NCBI RefSeq assembly: GCF_010728725.1
Contig: NZ_AP022606.1
Coordinates: 1,612,001-1,676,000 of the forward strand
Origin: Mycobacterium branderi
GTDB taxonomy: Bacteria > Actinomycetota > Actinomycetes > Mycobacteriales > Mycobacteriaceae
Reading direction: 5' to 3'
Length of the DNA: 64,000 nucleotides
Shown here: one piece after another, positions 8,186 through 16,051 of the stretch
How the letters are laid out: each line of letters opens with the position of its first letter
How positions within the stretch are numbered: position 1 is the first letter of the stretch
Position numbers and translations under genes: made by a program
Notes under the pieces: generated by a model
Database searches by the model: none
Told to the model about the DNA's origin: nothing
The model's input: the letters and a program-made list of their open reading frames with translations, nothing else

Positions 8186-8919
8186 ACCGCCTTTCCGGGG
8201 GTATGCCCGAAGGCCCGCCGGTAGGTGTCGATGAAGGCGCTCGGCGTGGCCCAACCGCATTGCAGCGCAACGGAAGTGACGTTGTCGTGCTCGGCGAGCA
8301 ACATCAGCGCGTGTTGCAGGCGCACCTGGGTGCGCCATTGCGGAAACGTCATGGCCAGCTCGTCGCGGAACAGGCGGCTCAGCGTGCGCTGGCCGACGCC
8401 GACCCGGTCGCCGATCTGCCGCAGTGTCAACGGCTCGCGCAGGTTATCGGTGATCAGCGCACACGCTTGCCGCAGCCTGGGGTCGACCGGGGTGGGAATC
8501 CACAGGGGCTCGCGGACGCTGGTGGCCTGCAGTTGGTCGTGCAGCACGGCGAGCATCCGGTGGTGCTCGTCGCTGTCGGTGCCGTCGGCCTGCGAACACG
8601 CGATGATCAGCTCGCGCATCAACGGGCTGACCGCCAGCACGGTCGGTGCATCGGGTCCGCGGCGGTAGCGACGGGGGTCCAGCGCGACGCCGTGAAACTG
8701 CGTGTGGCCGTGGAACTTGTGTTCATGCCAGCAGCCCGCCGGTATCCATATGGCCCGATTGGCGGGGGTGATCCAGGTCCCCGCCGGGGTGGTTACCGAG
8801 ACGGCGCCCGAGGACGGGTAGACGATCTGATGTTGCGGATGGCGGTGCCGCTCGATCCGCGCTCCCGGTGGCAGCGTCTGCGACGAGGTCACCAGCCCCT
8901 GGTGGCTGATTTCCGACAT
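8182..8919 (-). CDS. AraC family transcriptional regulator with cupin domain
   Basis: Protein of 245 residues. The N-terminal cupin-like sensor domain (about 10-100) has [18 protein letters not shown] and [15 protein letters not shown]. The C-terminal double helix-turn-helix covers about 160-240, with [44 protein letters not shown] and TPGKAV. The frame stays open to an ATG at 8976, but that would overlap the start of the divergent methyltransferase gene; ATG 8919 leaves a promoter gap of 55 bases. The ligand is unknown. Control of itself and the divergent methyltransferase is an inference from position (Rv3833/Rv3832c order). Confidence 0.85.
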   Translation of the reverse strand: MSEISHQGLVTSSQTLPPGARIERHRHPQHQIVYPSSGAVSVTTPAGTWITPANRAIWIPAGCWHEHKFHGHTQFHGVALDPRRYRRGPDAPTVLAVSPLMRELIIACSQADGTDSDEHHRMLAVLHDQLQATSVREPLWIPTPVDPRLRQACALITDNLREPLTLRQIGDRVGVGQRTLSRLFRDELAMTFPQWRTQVRLQHALMLLAEHDNVTSVALQCGWATPSAFIDTYRRAFGHTPGKAV

Positions 8920-8974
8920 AACACGGCAGAATATCGGAAGCCCGCAGCGCACGTGTCCGCCTAGCGTTTCCGGC

Positions 8975-9544
8975 ATGGCGATGAATCTCTTGCACCGACG
9001 ACGGTGCAGCTCGGCGGGTTGGGAAAAGGCGGTGGCCGATCAGCTGTTGCCGTGGGCGCTGCGGGACGTCGAATTGGGCGCGCGCACATTGGAAATCGGC
9101 CCCGGATACGGCGCGACGCTGCGGGCCCTGCTGGATCGGGCAGCCACGCTCACCGCGGTCGAGGTCGACGGCGCGATGGCCGATCGCCTGCAGCGCCGCT
9201 ACGGCGACCGGGCGCGCATCATCCACGCCAGCGGCGCCGAAACCGGGCTGCCCGCAGATCATTTCACCTCGGTGGTGTGTTTCACCATGCTGCACCACGT
9301 GCCCAGCGCCGAGTTGCAGGACCAGCTTTTCGCCGAGGCGTACCGAGTGCTGCAGCCCGGCGGGGTGTTCGCCGGCAGCGACGGCGTGCCGTCCCTGCCG
9401 TTCCGGCTGCTGCACGTGGCCGACACCTACAACCCGATCGCGCCGAAGGACCTCCCCGGGAGGCTTCGCGCGGCCGGATTCACCGATGTCCACACCGACG
9501 TCAAGGGTGGCCGGCAGAAATGGCGGGCCACCAAGCAGGTCTAG
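8975..9544 (+). CDS. Class I SAM-dependent methyltransferase
   Basis: Protein of 189 residues with the SAM-binding motif I LEIGPGYGATL near 39, an acidic residue after strand 2 (AVEVDGAMADRL), motif II/III around SVVCFTMLHHV and LQPGGVFAGSD. Substrate not predictable. ATG 8975 is followed by a second ATG at 8981. It is divergent from the AraC regulator and ends in a CTAG shared with the stop of the convergent DUF2834 gene. Confidence 0.83.
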   Translation: MAMNLLHRRRCSSAGWEKAVADQLLPWALRDVELGARTLEIGPGYGATLRALLDRAATLTAVEVDGAMADRLQRRYGDRARIIHASGAETGLPADHFTSVVCFTMLHHVPSAELQDQLFAEAYRVLQPGGVFAGSDGVPSLPFRLLHVADTYNPIAPKDLPGRLRAAGFTDVHTDVKGGRQKWRATKQV

Positions 9545-10023
9545 GTGTGCACGGTTTCTCGCGACTGCGCCTGCCGGTGCTGCCGCTCGACGGTGGCGAA
9601 GTAAAACGCGAGTGCGAAGGCGCAGCTGGTGAACAAGCTGGACACGAAGTACAGCCACGGTCGTCGTAGCCCGCGCCGGTAGCCGTCGATGATGGTAAAC
9701 AACGGCAGCAGAACGACATTGATGATTGTGTAGTCCTGGCTGGCCGAGCTGGAGGCGGGATTGGTGAACATCAGCCGGATGTAGTCCGACCAACTGCCCG
9801 GTCCCCAAAGGGGATTGCCCGACCCGGTGGCGTACTCACGCACGAAGCGGATGTTGAAATACCAGCCGATCACGACCGACGCGACGCCGACGACGTAGTA
9901 CAGGCATTCAAGCGCCGAAAAGCGCGGCCCGCGGGACGGCCGCGAGAAAACCTGTGGGTTCGACGCGACGATCCATCCGATCACCGTCAGTCCCAGGATT
10001 GCGTGCACTAGAAGTGAGACCAT
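9541..10023 (-). CDS. DUF2834-type small membrane protein
   Basis: Protein of 160 residues with four hydrophobic segments: near 5-22 (LLVHAILGLTVIGWIVA), 40-57, about 100-115, and the C-terminal WLYFVSSLFTSCAFALAFYF, which resembles the DUF2834 end. ATG start at 10023. It is divergent from a tetR gene, and a likely operator lies in the 68-base gap, so TetR control is probable. No biochemical function is known for the family. Confidence 0.7.
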   Translation of the reverse strand: MVSLLVHAILGLTVIGWIVASNPQVFSRPSRGPRFSALECLYYVVGVASVVIGWYFNIRFVREYATGSGNPLWGPGSWSDYIRLMFTNPASSSASQDYTIINVVLLPLFTIIDGYRRGLRRPWLYFVSSLFTSCAFALAFYFATVERQHRQAQSRETVHT

Positions 10024-10048
10024 GTCGGCAGTCTCGGCACCACCCGAA

Positions 10049-10070
10049 CTTTTGTCAAGATTGACGAAAC
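10049..10070. promoter_or_regulatory. Probable TetR operator, copy 1
   Basis: CTTTTGTCAAGATTGACGAAAC (22 bases, read 10049-10070) is a near-palindrome, TTTTGTCAA facing TTGACGAAA. It agrees with the second copy at 10689-10710, read on the other strand, at 18 of 22 positions. It lies 21 bases before the tetR ATG and 25 bases before the divergent DUF2834 ATG. Confidence 0.7.
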
Positions 10071-10091
10071 GTCGCGAGGTACCGTACTGGC

Positions 10092-10700
10092 ATGGTCAGA
10101 CCCGCCCGGACGGCGCGCAGCGAGCGCACTCGCGAGGCCCTCATTCAAGCCGCGCAGGTGCGATTCCTGGCCCAGGGCGTCGAAGACACGTCGGCCGAGC
10201 AGATCGCGGCGGACGCCGGGGTGTCGCTGCGGACCTTCTATCGGCACTTCACGTCCAAGCACGATCTGCTGTTTGCCGACTACACCGGGTTGAAGTGGTT
10301 CCGCGCCGCGCTGGACGCCCGGCCGGCCGACGAACCGATCATCGAGTCCGTCCAAACCGCCATCTTCTCGTTTCCCTATGACGTTGAGGCCGTGACCAAA
10401 GTCGCCGCCCTTCGGGGTGGCGAGCTCGACCCTGGCCGCATCGTCCGCCACATGCGAGAGGTCCAGGCCGACTTCGCCGACGCCATCGCTGAACAGCTGC
10501 ACCGGCGTAGCTGTACCGCGGAGATGACGGCGGATGCGCGGTTGCACGCGATGGTGACCGCTCGCTGCATCGCGGCCGCGGTGTTCGGCGCGATGGAGTT
10601 CTGGATGCTCGGCGACGACCGGTCGTTGGGCGAGCTGGCCCGGATGTGTCATGCGGCGCTGGAGTCGCTGCGAACCGGCCTAGCCGAAGTTTCGTCATAA
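10092..10700 (+). CDS. TetR family transcriptional regulator
   Basis: Protein of 202 residues. The N-terminal helix-turn-helix (about 12-57) reads TREALIQAAQVRFLAQGVEDTSAEQIAADAGVSLRTFYRHFTSKHDLLF in outline, the canonical TetR fold; the C-terminal ligand domain is divergent. ATG 10092. Matching inverted motifs precede it and overlap its stop codon, so it probably represses itself, the divergent DUF2834 gene and the downstream dehydrogenase (Rv3830c-like). Ligand unknown, possibly a lipid given the neighbour. Confidence 0.9.
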   Translation: MVRPARTARSERTREALIQAAQVRFLAQGVEDTSAEQIAADAGVSLRTFYRHFTSKHDLLFADYTGLKWFRAALDARPADEPIIESVQTAIFSFPYDVEAVTKVAALRGGELDPGRIVRHMREVQADFADAIAEQLHRRSCTAEMTADARLHAMVTARCIAAAVFGAMEFWMLGDDRSLGELARMCHAALESLRTGLAEVSS

Positions 10701-10710
10701 TTGACAAAAC
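10689..10710. promoter_or_regulatory. Probable TetR operator, copy 2
   Basis: This 22-base near-palindrome (starts GTTTCGTCAT, ends TTGACAAAAC) is the reverse complement of the motif at 10049-10070 with four differences. It overlaps the tetR stop codon (10698-10700) and lies 24 bases upstream of the dehydrogenase ATG at 10735. The second promoter is therefore likely under the same regulator. Confidence 0.7.
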
Positions 10711-10734
10711 CTTGCGCAGATGCCAACCTGCATC

Positions 10735-12294
10735 ATGGACTACGACGCGATCGTGATTGGTGCCGGGCACAACGGATTAGCGGCGGCAGTGATCCTGCAA
10801 CGCGCCGGACTGCGCACGGTGTGCCTGGAATCCAAGCTCTACGCCGGTGGCATGGCGTCGACGGTCGAGTTGTTCGACGGCTACCATTTCGAGATCGCCG
10901 GCTCGGTGCAGTTCCCGACGGCGCCGGTGGTCGCCGACGAGTTGGGACTGGGCAACCTGCCGACCGTTGACCTCGACGTGATGTCGGTGGCGGTGCGCGG
11001 GGTCGGCGACGATCCGCTGGTCCAGTACAGCGACCCGATCAAGCTGTTCACCCACCTGAACGAGGTGCACGGCGCCGACGCTGTCAACGGCATGGCGGGG
11101 TTGATGGCCTGGAGCCAGGCGCCCACCCGTGCCCTGGGCCGGTTCGACGCCGGCGCGCCGCCCAAGACGCTCGACGAGATGTATGCCTGTGCCACAAACG
11201 AATTCGAACGCGCAGCGATCAACGAGATGCTGTTCGGGTCGGTCACCGACGTGCTGGACCGCTATCTGCCCGACCGTGAGAAACACGGCGCGCTGCGCGG
11301 CTCGATGACCGTGCTGGCCGTCAACACCCTGTATCGGGGGCCGGCCACACCTGGTAGCGCGGCCGCGCTCGCCTTCGGCCTCGGCGTGCCCGACGGCGAC
11401 ACGATGCAGATGAAAAAACTGCGCGGCGGCATCGGCGCGTTGACGTCGCATCTGCGCAACCAACTGGAGAGCGAAGGCGGCGAAGTCCGGTTGCGCACCA
11501 AGGTGGCCGAAATCCTCGTCGCTGACGGGCGGGTACGCGGCGTGCGCACCGAAGCCGGCGACACGGTGACGGCCCCTGTCGTCATCTCCGGAATCGCGCC
11601 CGATCTCACGGTGGGTGAGTTGGTCGATCCCGCCGCGCTGCCCGCCGATATTCGGGAGCGCTACGGCCGCATCGACCACCGCGGCAGTTACCTGCAGATG
11701 CACTTCGCGCTGGACGAGGCCCCGGCCTTCGCCGCGCCCTACCAGCCGCTCAACGACCCGGCCATGCAGGCGTCGATCGGCTTGTTCTGCACCCCGGAGG
11801 AAGTCCAGAAGCAATGGGAGGATTGCCGGCGCGGAATCGTCCCGGCCGACCCCACCGTGGTGCTACAGATTCCGTCGCAGAACGACCCGGACTTGGCGCC
11901 GGACGGAAAGCACGCCGCGTCGGCGTTCGCGTTGTGGTTCCCGATCGAGGGCGGGGCGGACTACGGCCGGGCCAAGGTCGAGATGGGCCAGCGGGTGATC
12001 GACAAGATCACCAGGCTGGCACCGAATTTCGAGCGCAGCATCATCCGCCACACCACCTTTACGCCCAAGCACATGGGCACCATGTTCGGCGCGCCGGGGG
12101 GCGACTACTGCCATGGGCTGTTGAATCCCGACCAGATCGGTCCCAACCGGCCGGGCCCGAAAGGTTTTCTCGGACAGCCGATCCCGATCGACGGGCTCTA
12201 CCTCGGCAGCGCCGGCTGCCACGGCGGACCCGGGATCACGTTCATCCCGGGCTACAACGCCGCCCATCAAGCATTGGCGGACGCCGGACGTTGA
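10735..12294 (+). CDS. Phytoene desaturase-like FAD-dependent oxidoreductase
   Basis: Protein of 519 residues. The N-terminal dinucleotide-binding motif VIGAGHNGLAAAVILQRAGL is followed by an FAD-binding acidic residue (CLESK), and a C-terminal GLYLGSAGCHGGPGITFIPGYNAA resembles the FAD-clamping end of the phytoene dehydrogenase/CrtI group. ATG 10735 places the GxGxxG at the very start as in homologues (Rv3829c-like); an ATG at 10720 is also in frame. The substrate is unknown and no carotenoid genes lie nearby. A TetR operator copy sits just upstream. Confidence 0.85.
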   Translation: MDYDAIVIGAGHNGLAAAVILQRAGLRTVCLESKLYAGGMASTVELFDGYHFEIAGSVQFPTAPVVADELGLGNLPTVDLDVMSVAVRGVGDDPLVQYSDPIKLFTHLNEVHGADAVNGMAGLMAWSQAPTRALGRFDAGAPPKTLDEMYACATNEFERAAINEMLFGSVTDVLDRYLPDREKHGALRGSMTVLAVNTLYRGPATPGSAAALAFGLGVPDGDTMQMKKLRGGIGALTSHLRNQLESEGGEVRLRTKVAEILVADGRVRGVRTEAGDTVTAPVVISGIAPDLTVGELVDPAALPADIRERYGRIDHRGSYLQMHFALDEAPAFAAPYQPLNDPAMQASIGLFCTPEEVQKQWEDCRRGIVPADPTVVLQIPSQNDPDLAPDGKHAASAFALWFPIEGGADYGRAKVEMGQRVIDKITRLAPNFERSIIRHTTFTPKHMGTMFGAPGGDYCHGLLNPDQIGPNRPGPKGFLGQPIPIDGLYLGSAGCHGGPGITFIPGYNAAHQALADAGR

Positions 12295-12350
12295 GATTGC
12301 GTGTAGGGCTGTGGATGGCTGCTTTGCACGACCCTGCGTGCAATCTCAAC
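12290..12350. terminator. Bidirectional hairpin containing both convergent stop codons
   Basis: GTTGAGATTGC at 12290-12300 is the exact inverted repeat of GCAATCTCAAC at 12340-12350; AGGG at 12305-12308 also pairs with CCCT at 12332-12335. The TGA of the dehydrogenase (12292-12294) and the TGA of the PH-like gene (12348-12346) both lie inside the arms. It probably ends transcription from both sides. Confidence 0.65.
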
Positions 12351-12681
12351 GCACGGACAGCAGCTCGTCGAGCAGCGCGGTGAACTCTTCCGGGTGCTCC
12401 GGCGTGAACGCGGGGCTGGGCCGGGTTCCCGGCACGTCGAGCGTGATCAACGTCGACTTGAACGGCCGACGCACGTCCAGCGGCAACCAGCGGCGCAAAT
12501 CCGAGCTGCCCCAGATCCGGAACCGGTGCAGAAGAAGCCCCAGCGGCTCCGCCTTGTATCCACGGATCGTGCTCAGCGCGATCACCTTCGAGGTGCCCGA
12601 CGGGAAGTGGTAGCGGCGCAAGGTGATTGCCTCGCGATCCAACTGGACCAGGCCGTCGTCGTAGTACTGCTGCGCGCTCAC
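12346..12681 (-). CDS. PH-domain-like small protein
   Basis: Protein of 111 residues. It alternates short hydrophobic and polar strands (DDGLVQLDREAITLRRYHF, SKVIALSTIRGYKAEPL, RIWGSSDLRRWLPLD) and ends with a helix (PEEFTALLDELLSV), the pattern of bacterial PH-like domains. The GTG at 12681 overlaps the stop of the upstream Rieske-type gene by four bases (GTGA), which fixes the start and implies coupling. The longer open frame upstream is shadow. Function unknown; it probably works with the Rieske-type protein. Confidence 0.68.
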   Translation of the reverse strand: MSAQQYYDDGLVQLDREAITLRRYHFPSGTSKVIALSTIRGYKAEPLGLLLHRFRIWGSSDLRRWLPLDVRRPFKSTLITLDVPGTRPSPAFTPEHPEEFTALLDELLSVR

Positions 12682-14228
12682 AGCCGCGAACACCGGAGCT
12701 CGTGGCCGCGCGCGGTCAGGCAGCGACCGTTCTCCAGGTTCCACTGCCAACCGTGCAGGTTGCAGGTCAGCGTATTGCCTTCCACCACACCGAACTTGGA
12801 CAGGTCGGCCTTCAAATGCGGGCAACGTCGCTGCATCTGCCAGCCGTCCAGCGTGATCGACGCGGTGTCGTCGTGGGTTTCGGCGAACCAGCCGTCGGCG
12901 TAGGCGATGCGCTCGTCGGTCAGGCATTTGAAGAACGTGTACAGGTACTCGTTGTAACCGCCGACCCGCCAGGCCTTGAACCGGGTGGACAAGAAGATGG
13001 TGTTGACCCAGTCGGGTTCGTTGTCGCGCAGCACAGTGCGCACCAGCTCCGGCGGGATCTCGAAGCCGTAGCGGAACTTCTCGTCGGGAACCGGTTCGCG
13101 CACAGTGCGTTTCGGGAAGTCAAGCACGACGGTCTGCGGGCCGAGCCTCAGCTCGACGGGATAGCCGATGCCGTCGCAGATCTCGTCGCTGGCCAGCATG
13201 ATCGGCTCGAGCGCCGCGCGCAGCGGCTCGAGCAACGACTCCCCGGCGGCGGGTGCCCAGTGCGCTTTCTCCGCCGCCAGCACCGGCGCCATCCGCGCCG
13301 CGTAGTCGGCGATGTAGTCGGCCTTAGCAGTGGTGAAGATCGCTTCGACTTGCTCGGTTGGCAGCGGGTGGCGAAGCGAATGCAATTGCGTGCCAGAGAA
13401 TTCCGCAGTCGAACCGGGCATCATCAACAGCCCGCGGTCGTGGCCGTGCGCGCGCATCTGGTCGAGGAATACCACCTGGTCCGGGAAGATGTTGGCCGGA
13501 TCGCCGTGGTCGTCGTTGAGGTGGCGCAGTTCGGGATCCAGAAAGCACGGCGGACCGGCGGACGGGATCACCCAGGTGGCGCCGACCTGCGCGATGTACT
13601 GGCGGGCGCGGTCCATCTGGCGTTGCCGCTTCTGGGTGCCGAACGCTTCCTTGGCCCGCGCGGGCATGTCGTAGACCATCGGGTACCAGATCGCGCCGGA
13701 GTACTGCAGCATGTGCACATCGACGTGGCCGAACGCCGAATGCAGCACGTCGAGGTCCACCGGCCGGGCGTCGTTCATGTTGAACACCGTGGTGTCGCCG
13801 TCGGAGACCACCAGCGCCGAGTCGCCGATCGGTCCGTCGGCGGGTGCCCGCAGGGCGATGATCATGATGTCGAGTTCGCCCTTCGGCCCGCTGACCCGAT
13901 GCTTGACAGAGTCGGTGGTTTCGAAGAACCGGTGAAAACCGAGTTTTGCCAACTCATCTCGCAAGTCCGGCACCGGATACTCGGGCAGCAGCACCACGGC
14001 GTCCTTGTTGACATGCTTGGCGAGCAGCTTGGCGTCGAAGTGGTCCTTGTGCAGATGCGAGACGTAGAGATAGTCGCAATCACCGAGCGCGTCCCAGTCC
14101 AGGCCGCTGTTGTCGGGGAACGGGAACCACGATGCGAAGTAGGCAGGGTTGACCCACGGGTCGCAAAGAATGCTGCCCGCACGGGTCTCGATCCGGAAGC
14201 CGGCGTGGCCGACGCTGGTGACCTGCAT
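12678..14228 (-). CDS. Metallo-beta-lactamase fold protein with C-terminal Rieske [2Fe-2S] domain
   Basis: Protein of 516 residues. The N-terminal metallo-hydrolase domain has VTSVGHAGFRI and SHLHKDHFD (metal ligands near 58-63). The C-terminal Rieske domain binds the cluster through C469-P-H471 and C489-N-L-H492-GW. The arrangement and length match the Rv3818-type protein and recall the UlaG/CmuA-like sialic-acid-hydroxylase relatives. It is likely a redox enzyme of unknown substrate. I chose ATG 14228 because it gives the family start MQVTSVGHAGF; a slightly longer frame exists. The gene is coupled to the PH-like gene downstream. Confidence 0.85.
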   Translation of the reverse strand: MQVTSVGHAGFRIETRAGSILCDPWVNPAYFASWFPFPDNSGLDWDALGDCDYLYVSHLHKDHFDAKLLAKHVNKDAVVLLPEYPVPDLRDELAKLGFHRFFETTDSVKHRVSGPKGELDIMIIALRAPADGPIGDSALVVSDGDTTVFNMNDARPVDLDVLHSAFGHVDVHMLQYSGAIWYPMVYDMPARAKEAFGTQKRQRQMDRARQYIAQVGATWVIPSAGPPCFLDPELRHLNDDHGDPANIFPDQVVFLDQMRAHGHDRGLLMMPGSTAEFSGTQLHSLRHPLPTEQVEAIFTTAKADYIADYAARMAPVLAAEKAHWAPAAGESLLEPLRAALEPIMLASDEICDGIGYPVELRLGPQTVVLDFPKRTVREPVPDEKFRYGFEIPPELVRTVLRDNEPDWVNTIFLSTRFKAWRVGGYNEYLYTFFKCLTDERIAYADGWFAETHDDTASITLDGWQMQRRCPHLKADLSKFGVVEGNTLTCNLHGWQWNLENGRCLTARGHELRCSRL

Positions 14229-14239
14229 CGGGGAACAGC

Positions 14240-14453
14240 CTAACGGGAGGACACGTCTTCGCTGTTCCACAGCCGCCGGTAGTAAGCGATGCGCTCAGGA
14301 TCCGGTTCGACGTCGTACGCGGCGAAGAGGCAGACCACCAACTTGTCGACGGGCGGCGGCTCGCCCAGGCCGGCCCGCTGCCCGGAACGTGATACCACCA
14401 AGCTCGTTGATCCAGACCGGATGGACCGGCAGGCCAGGCGCGGGAACCGTCAC
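14240..14453 (-). pseudogene. Remnant of an APH-type phosphotransferase with large internal deletion
   Basis: Two pieces of one protein family survive in different frames. From a GTG at 14453 the frame reads VPAPGLPVHPVWINELGGITFR, the typical start of the aminoglycoside-phosphotransferase-like Rv3817 group. From about 14360 to the TAG at 14240 another frame reads VDKLVVCLFAAYDVEPDPER and IAYYRRLWNSED, the typical end of that group. About 190 codons, including the catalytic HGD and DxG regions, are missing, and the pieces are out of frame. Its position between the Rieske-type gene and the acyltransferases matches Rv3817. It is therefore a non-functional relic, not a resistance gene. Confidence 0.7.
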
Positions 14454-14514
14454 GGTCCAACATCTTTTTGCGGCAGTGGGTGCGCCCGCAACCGAAAATA
14501 TTAGGGTTGACGGC

Positions 14515-15297
14515 GTGGAGCCGGTGTACGGGACGGTCATTCAGCTTGCACGCCTGACGTGGCGATTGCAGGGTTTGCGGTTCACCGTCAGCGGGGTGGA
14601 GCACCTGCCCGAGACCGGCGGAGCCGTCATCGCGATCAACCACACCAGCTACTTCGACTTCACCTTCGCCGGGCTGCCCGCATACAAGCAGGGCCTGGGC
14701 CGCAAGGTGCGGTTCATGGCCAAGCAGGAAGTGTTCGACCACAAGGTGTCCGGGCCGATCATGCGCGGCTGCCGGCACATTCCAGTGGACCGGGAAAGCG
14801 GCGCGGCCTCCTTCGAGGCGGCAGTCGCCGCACTCAAGGCGGGTGAGCTGGTCGGGGTGTACCCGGAGGCGACGATCAGCCGAAGCTTCGAGATCAAAGA
14901 GCTCAAGTCCGGCGCCGCCCGGATGGCCATCGCGGCAGGCGTGCCGATCATCCCGCACATCGTGTGGGGCGCCCAGCGGATCTGGACCAAGGACCACCCG
15001 AAGAAGCTGCTCCGCCCCAAGGTGCCGATCGCGGTGGCGGTCGGCGAGCCGATCCAGCCCACCCTGGCCGCGCCGGAGCTGACGAAGTTGCTGCATTCAC
15101 GGATGCAGCATTTGCTGGAGCGGGTGCAAGACGCGTACGGGCCGCACCCCGCCGGCGAGTTCTGGGTTCCGCACCGGCTGGGCGGCGGCGCCCCGTCGCT
15201 CGCCGAGGCCGCCCGGCTCGATGCCGAAGAAGCCACCCGGCGCGCCGCCGCCCGGGCGGCCCGTCTGCGGCCCGATGCGGAGGCCGCGCCGGAGTAG
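14515..15297 (+). CDS. 1-acylglycerol-3-phosphate acyltransferase (PlsC-like), first of three
   Basis: Protein of 260 residues. The acyltransferase motif I NHTSYFDF (HxxxxD), the lysine/arginine-rich RFMAKQEVF, motif III VYPEATISRS and the proline motif VPIIPHIVWG are all visible. Family members acylate lysophosphatidic acid or related lipids at the inner membrane. GTG 14515 gives the 260-residue length expected for Rv3816c-like proteins; the long upstream open frame overlaps the pseudogene. It lies four bases before the second acyltransferase. The C-terminus is alanine- and arginine-rich. Confidence 0.87.
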   Translation: MEPVYGTVIQLARLTWRLQGLRFTVSGVEHLPETGGAVIAINHTSYFDFTFAGLPAYKQGLGRKVRFMAKQEVFDHKVSGPIMRGCRHIPVDRESGAASFEAAVAALKAGELVGVYPEATISRSFEIKELKSGAARMAIAAGVPIIPHIVWGAQRIWTKDHPKKLLRPKVPIAVAVGEPIQPTLAAPELTKLLHSRMQHLLERVQDAYGPHPAGEFWVPHRLGGGAPSLAEAARLDAEEATRRAAARAARLRPDAEAAPE

Positions 15298-15673
15298 CCG
15301 TATGGAACCGGTTTTCCGCGCCCTCGAGATCACCGCCAAAGCGGTCGTCAAGGCCGTCGGCAGCCCGATCTCCTTCGAGGGGCTCGAGAACATTCCGGCG
15401 GACGGCGGTGCTGTCATCGCGATCAACCACACCAGCTACGTCGACTTCCTGCCGGCCGGGCTGGCCGTGCATCACCGCGGCCGCCGGATCCGCTTCCTGA
15501 TCAAGGCCGAGATGCAGCAGGTGAAGGTCGTCGACTTTCTGATCAGGCACACCAAGACCATCCCGGTGAACCGCGCGGCCGGCGGGGACGCGTATGCGGT
15601 CGCGTTGCAGCGGTTGCGCGAGGGCGAGGTGGTCGGCGTCTATCCGGAGGCGACGATCAGCCGAAGCTTCGAG
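14863..15673 (+). repeat. 30-base identical segment shared by the first two acyltransferase genes
   Basis: Positions 14863-14892 and 15644-15673 are identical over 30 bases (start CCGGAGGCGACGATC, end CGAAGCTTCGAG). They encode the PEATISRSFE motif in both genes; the third gene uses other codons there. It reflects paralogy, possibly recent gene conversion. The listed span runs from the first copy to the second. Confidence 0.8.
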
Positions 15674-16051
15674 CTCAAGGAATTCAAAACCGGCGCGGCC
15701 CGGATGGCCATGGAGGCGCAGGTGCCGATCGTGCCGCTGATCGTGTGGGGTGCGCACCGCATCTGGACCAAGGACCACCCGCGAAACCTCGGCCGCAAGA
15801 AGATCCCGATCACGGTGGCCGCCGGTGTCCCGCTCGCGCCGCGCGGCGACGTCGAGCAACTCGAAGCCCGGTTGCACGACGAGATGACGGGTTTGCTGCA
15901 CCGGGTGCAGGAGGAATATCCGCATCCGCCGGGCGCGTTCTGGGTGCCGCATCGGCTCGGCGGCGGCGCGCCTACCCTGGCGGAGGCCAAAGTTCGCGAG
16001 GAGGCCGAGCGGGCCGCGCGCGCCCGCAGTCGTGCGGAGCAGGAGCCGTGA
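15302..16051 (+). CDS. 1-acylglycerol-3-phosphate acyltransferase (PlsC-like), second of three
   Basis: Protein of 249 residues, clearly paralogous to its neighbours: NHTSYVDFLPAGLAVH, RFLIKAEMQQVKVVDFLIRHTKTIPVNR, VYPEATISRSFELKEFKTGAARMA and VPIVPLIVWGAHRIWTKDHP are all conserved. ATG 15302 sits four bases after the previous stop. The stop overlaps the GTG of the third gene. It corresponds to Rv3815c. The acyl donor and acceptor are not predictable. Confidence 0.88.
   Translation: MEPVFRALEITAKAVVKAVGSPISFEGLENIPADGGAVIAINHTSYVDFLPAGLAVHHRGRRIRFLIKAEMQQVKVVDFLIRHTKTIPVNRAAGGDAYAVALQRLREGEVVGVYPEATISRSFELKEFKTGAARMAMEAQVPIVPLIVWGAHRIWTKDHPRNLGRKKIPITVAAGVPLAPRGDVEQLEARLHDEMTGLLHRVQEEYPHPPGAFWVPHRLGGGAPTLAEAKVREEAERAARARSRAEQEP

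Noticed and set aside
10720-10734. Earlier ATG for the dehydrogenase (MPTCI start)
   Set aside because: Homologues begin directly with the MDYDxIVIGAG motif; the extra five residues lie close to the operator copy and have no ribosome-binding site.
14240-14453. Functional aminoglycoside resistance gene
   Set aside because: The catalytic regions are deleted and the two remnants are out of frame.
14295-14540. Intact 81-residue gene on the minus strand
   Set aside because: Only the middle of this frame matches the start of the phosphotransferase family; the end is out of frame with the true C-terminus. It is part of the pseudogene.
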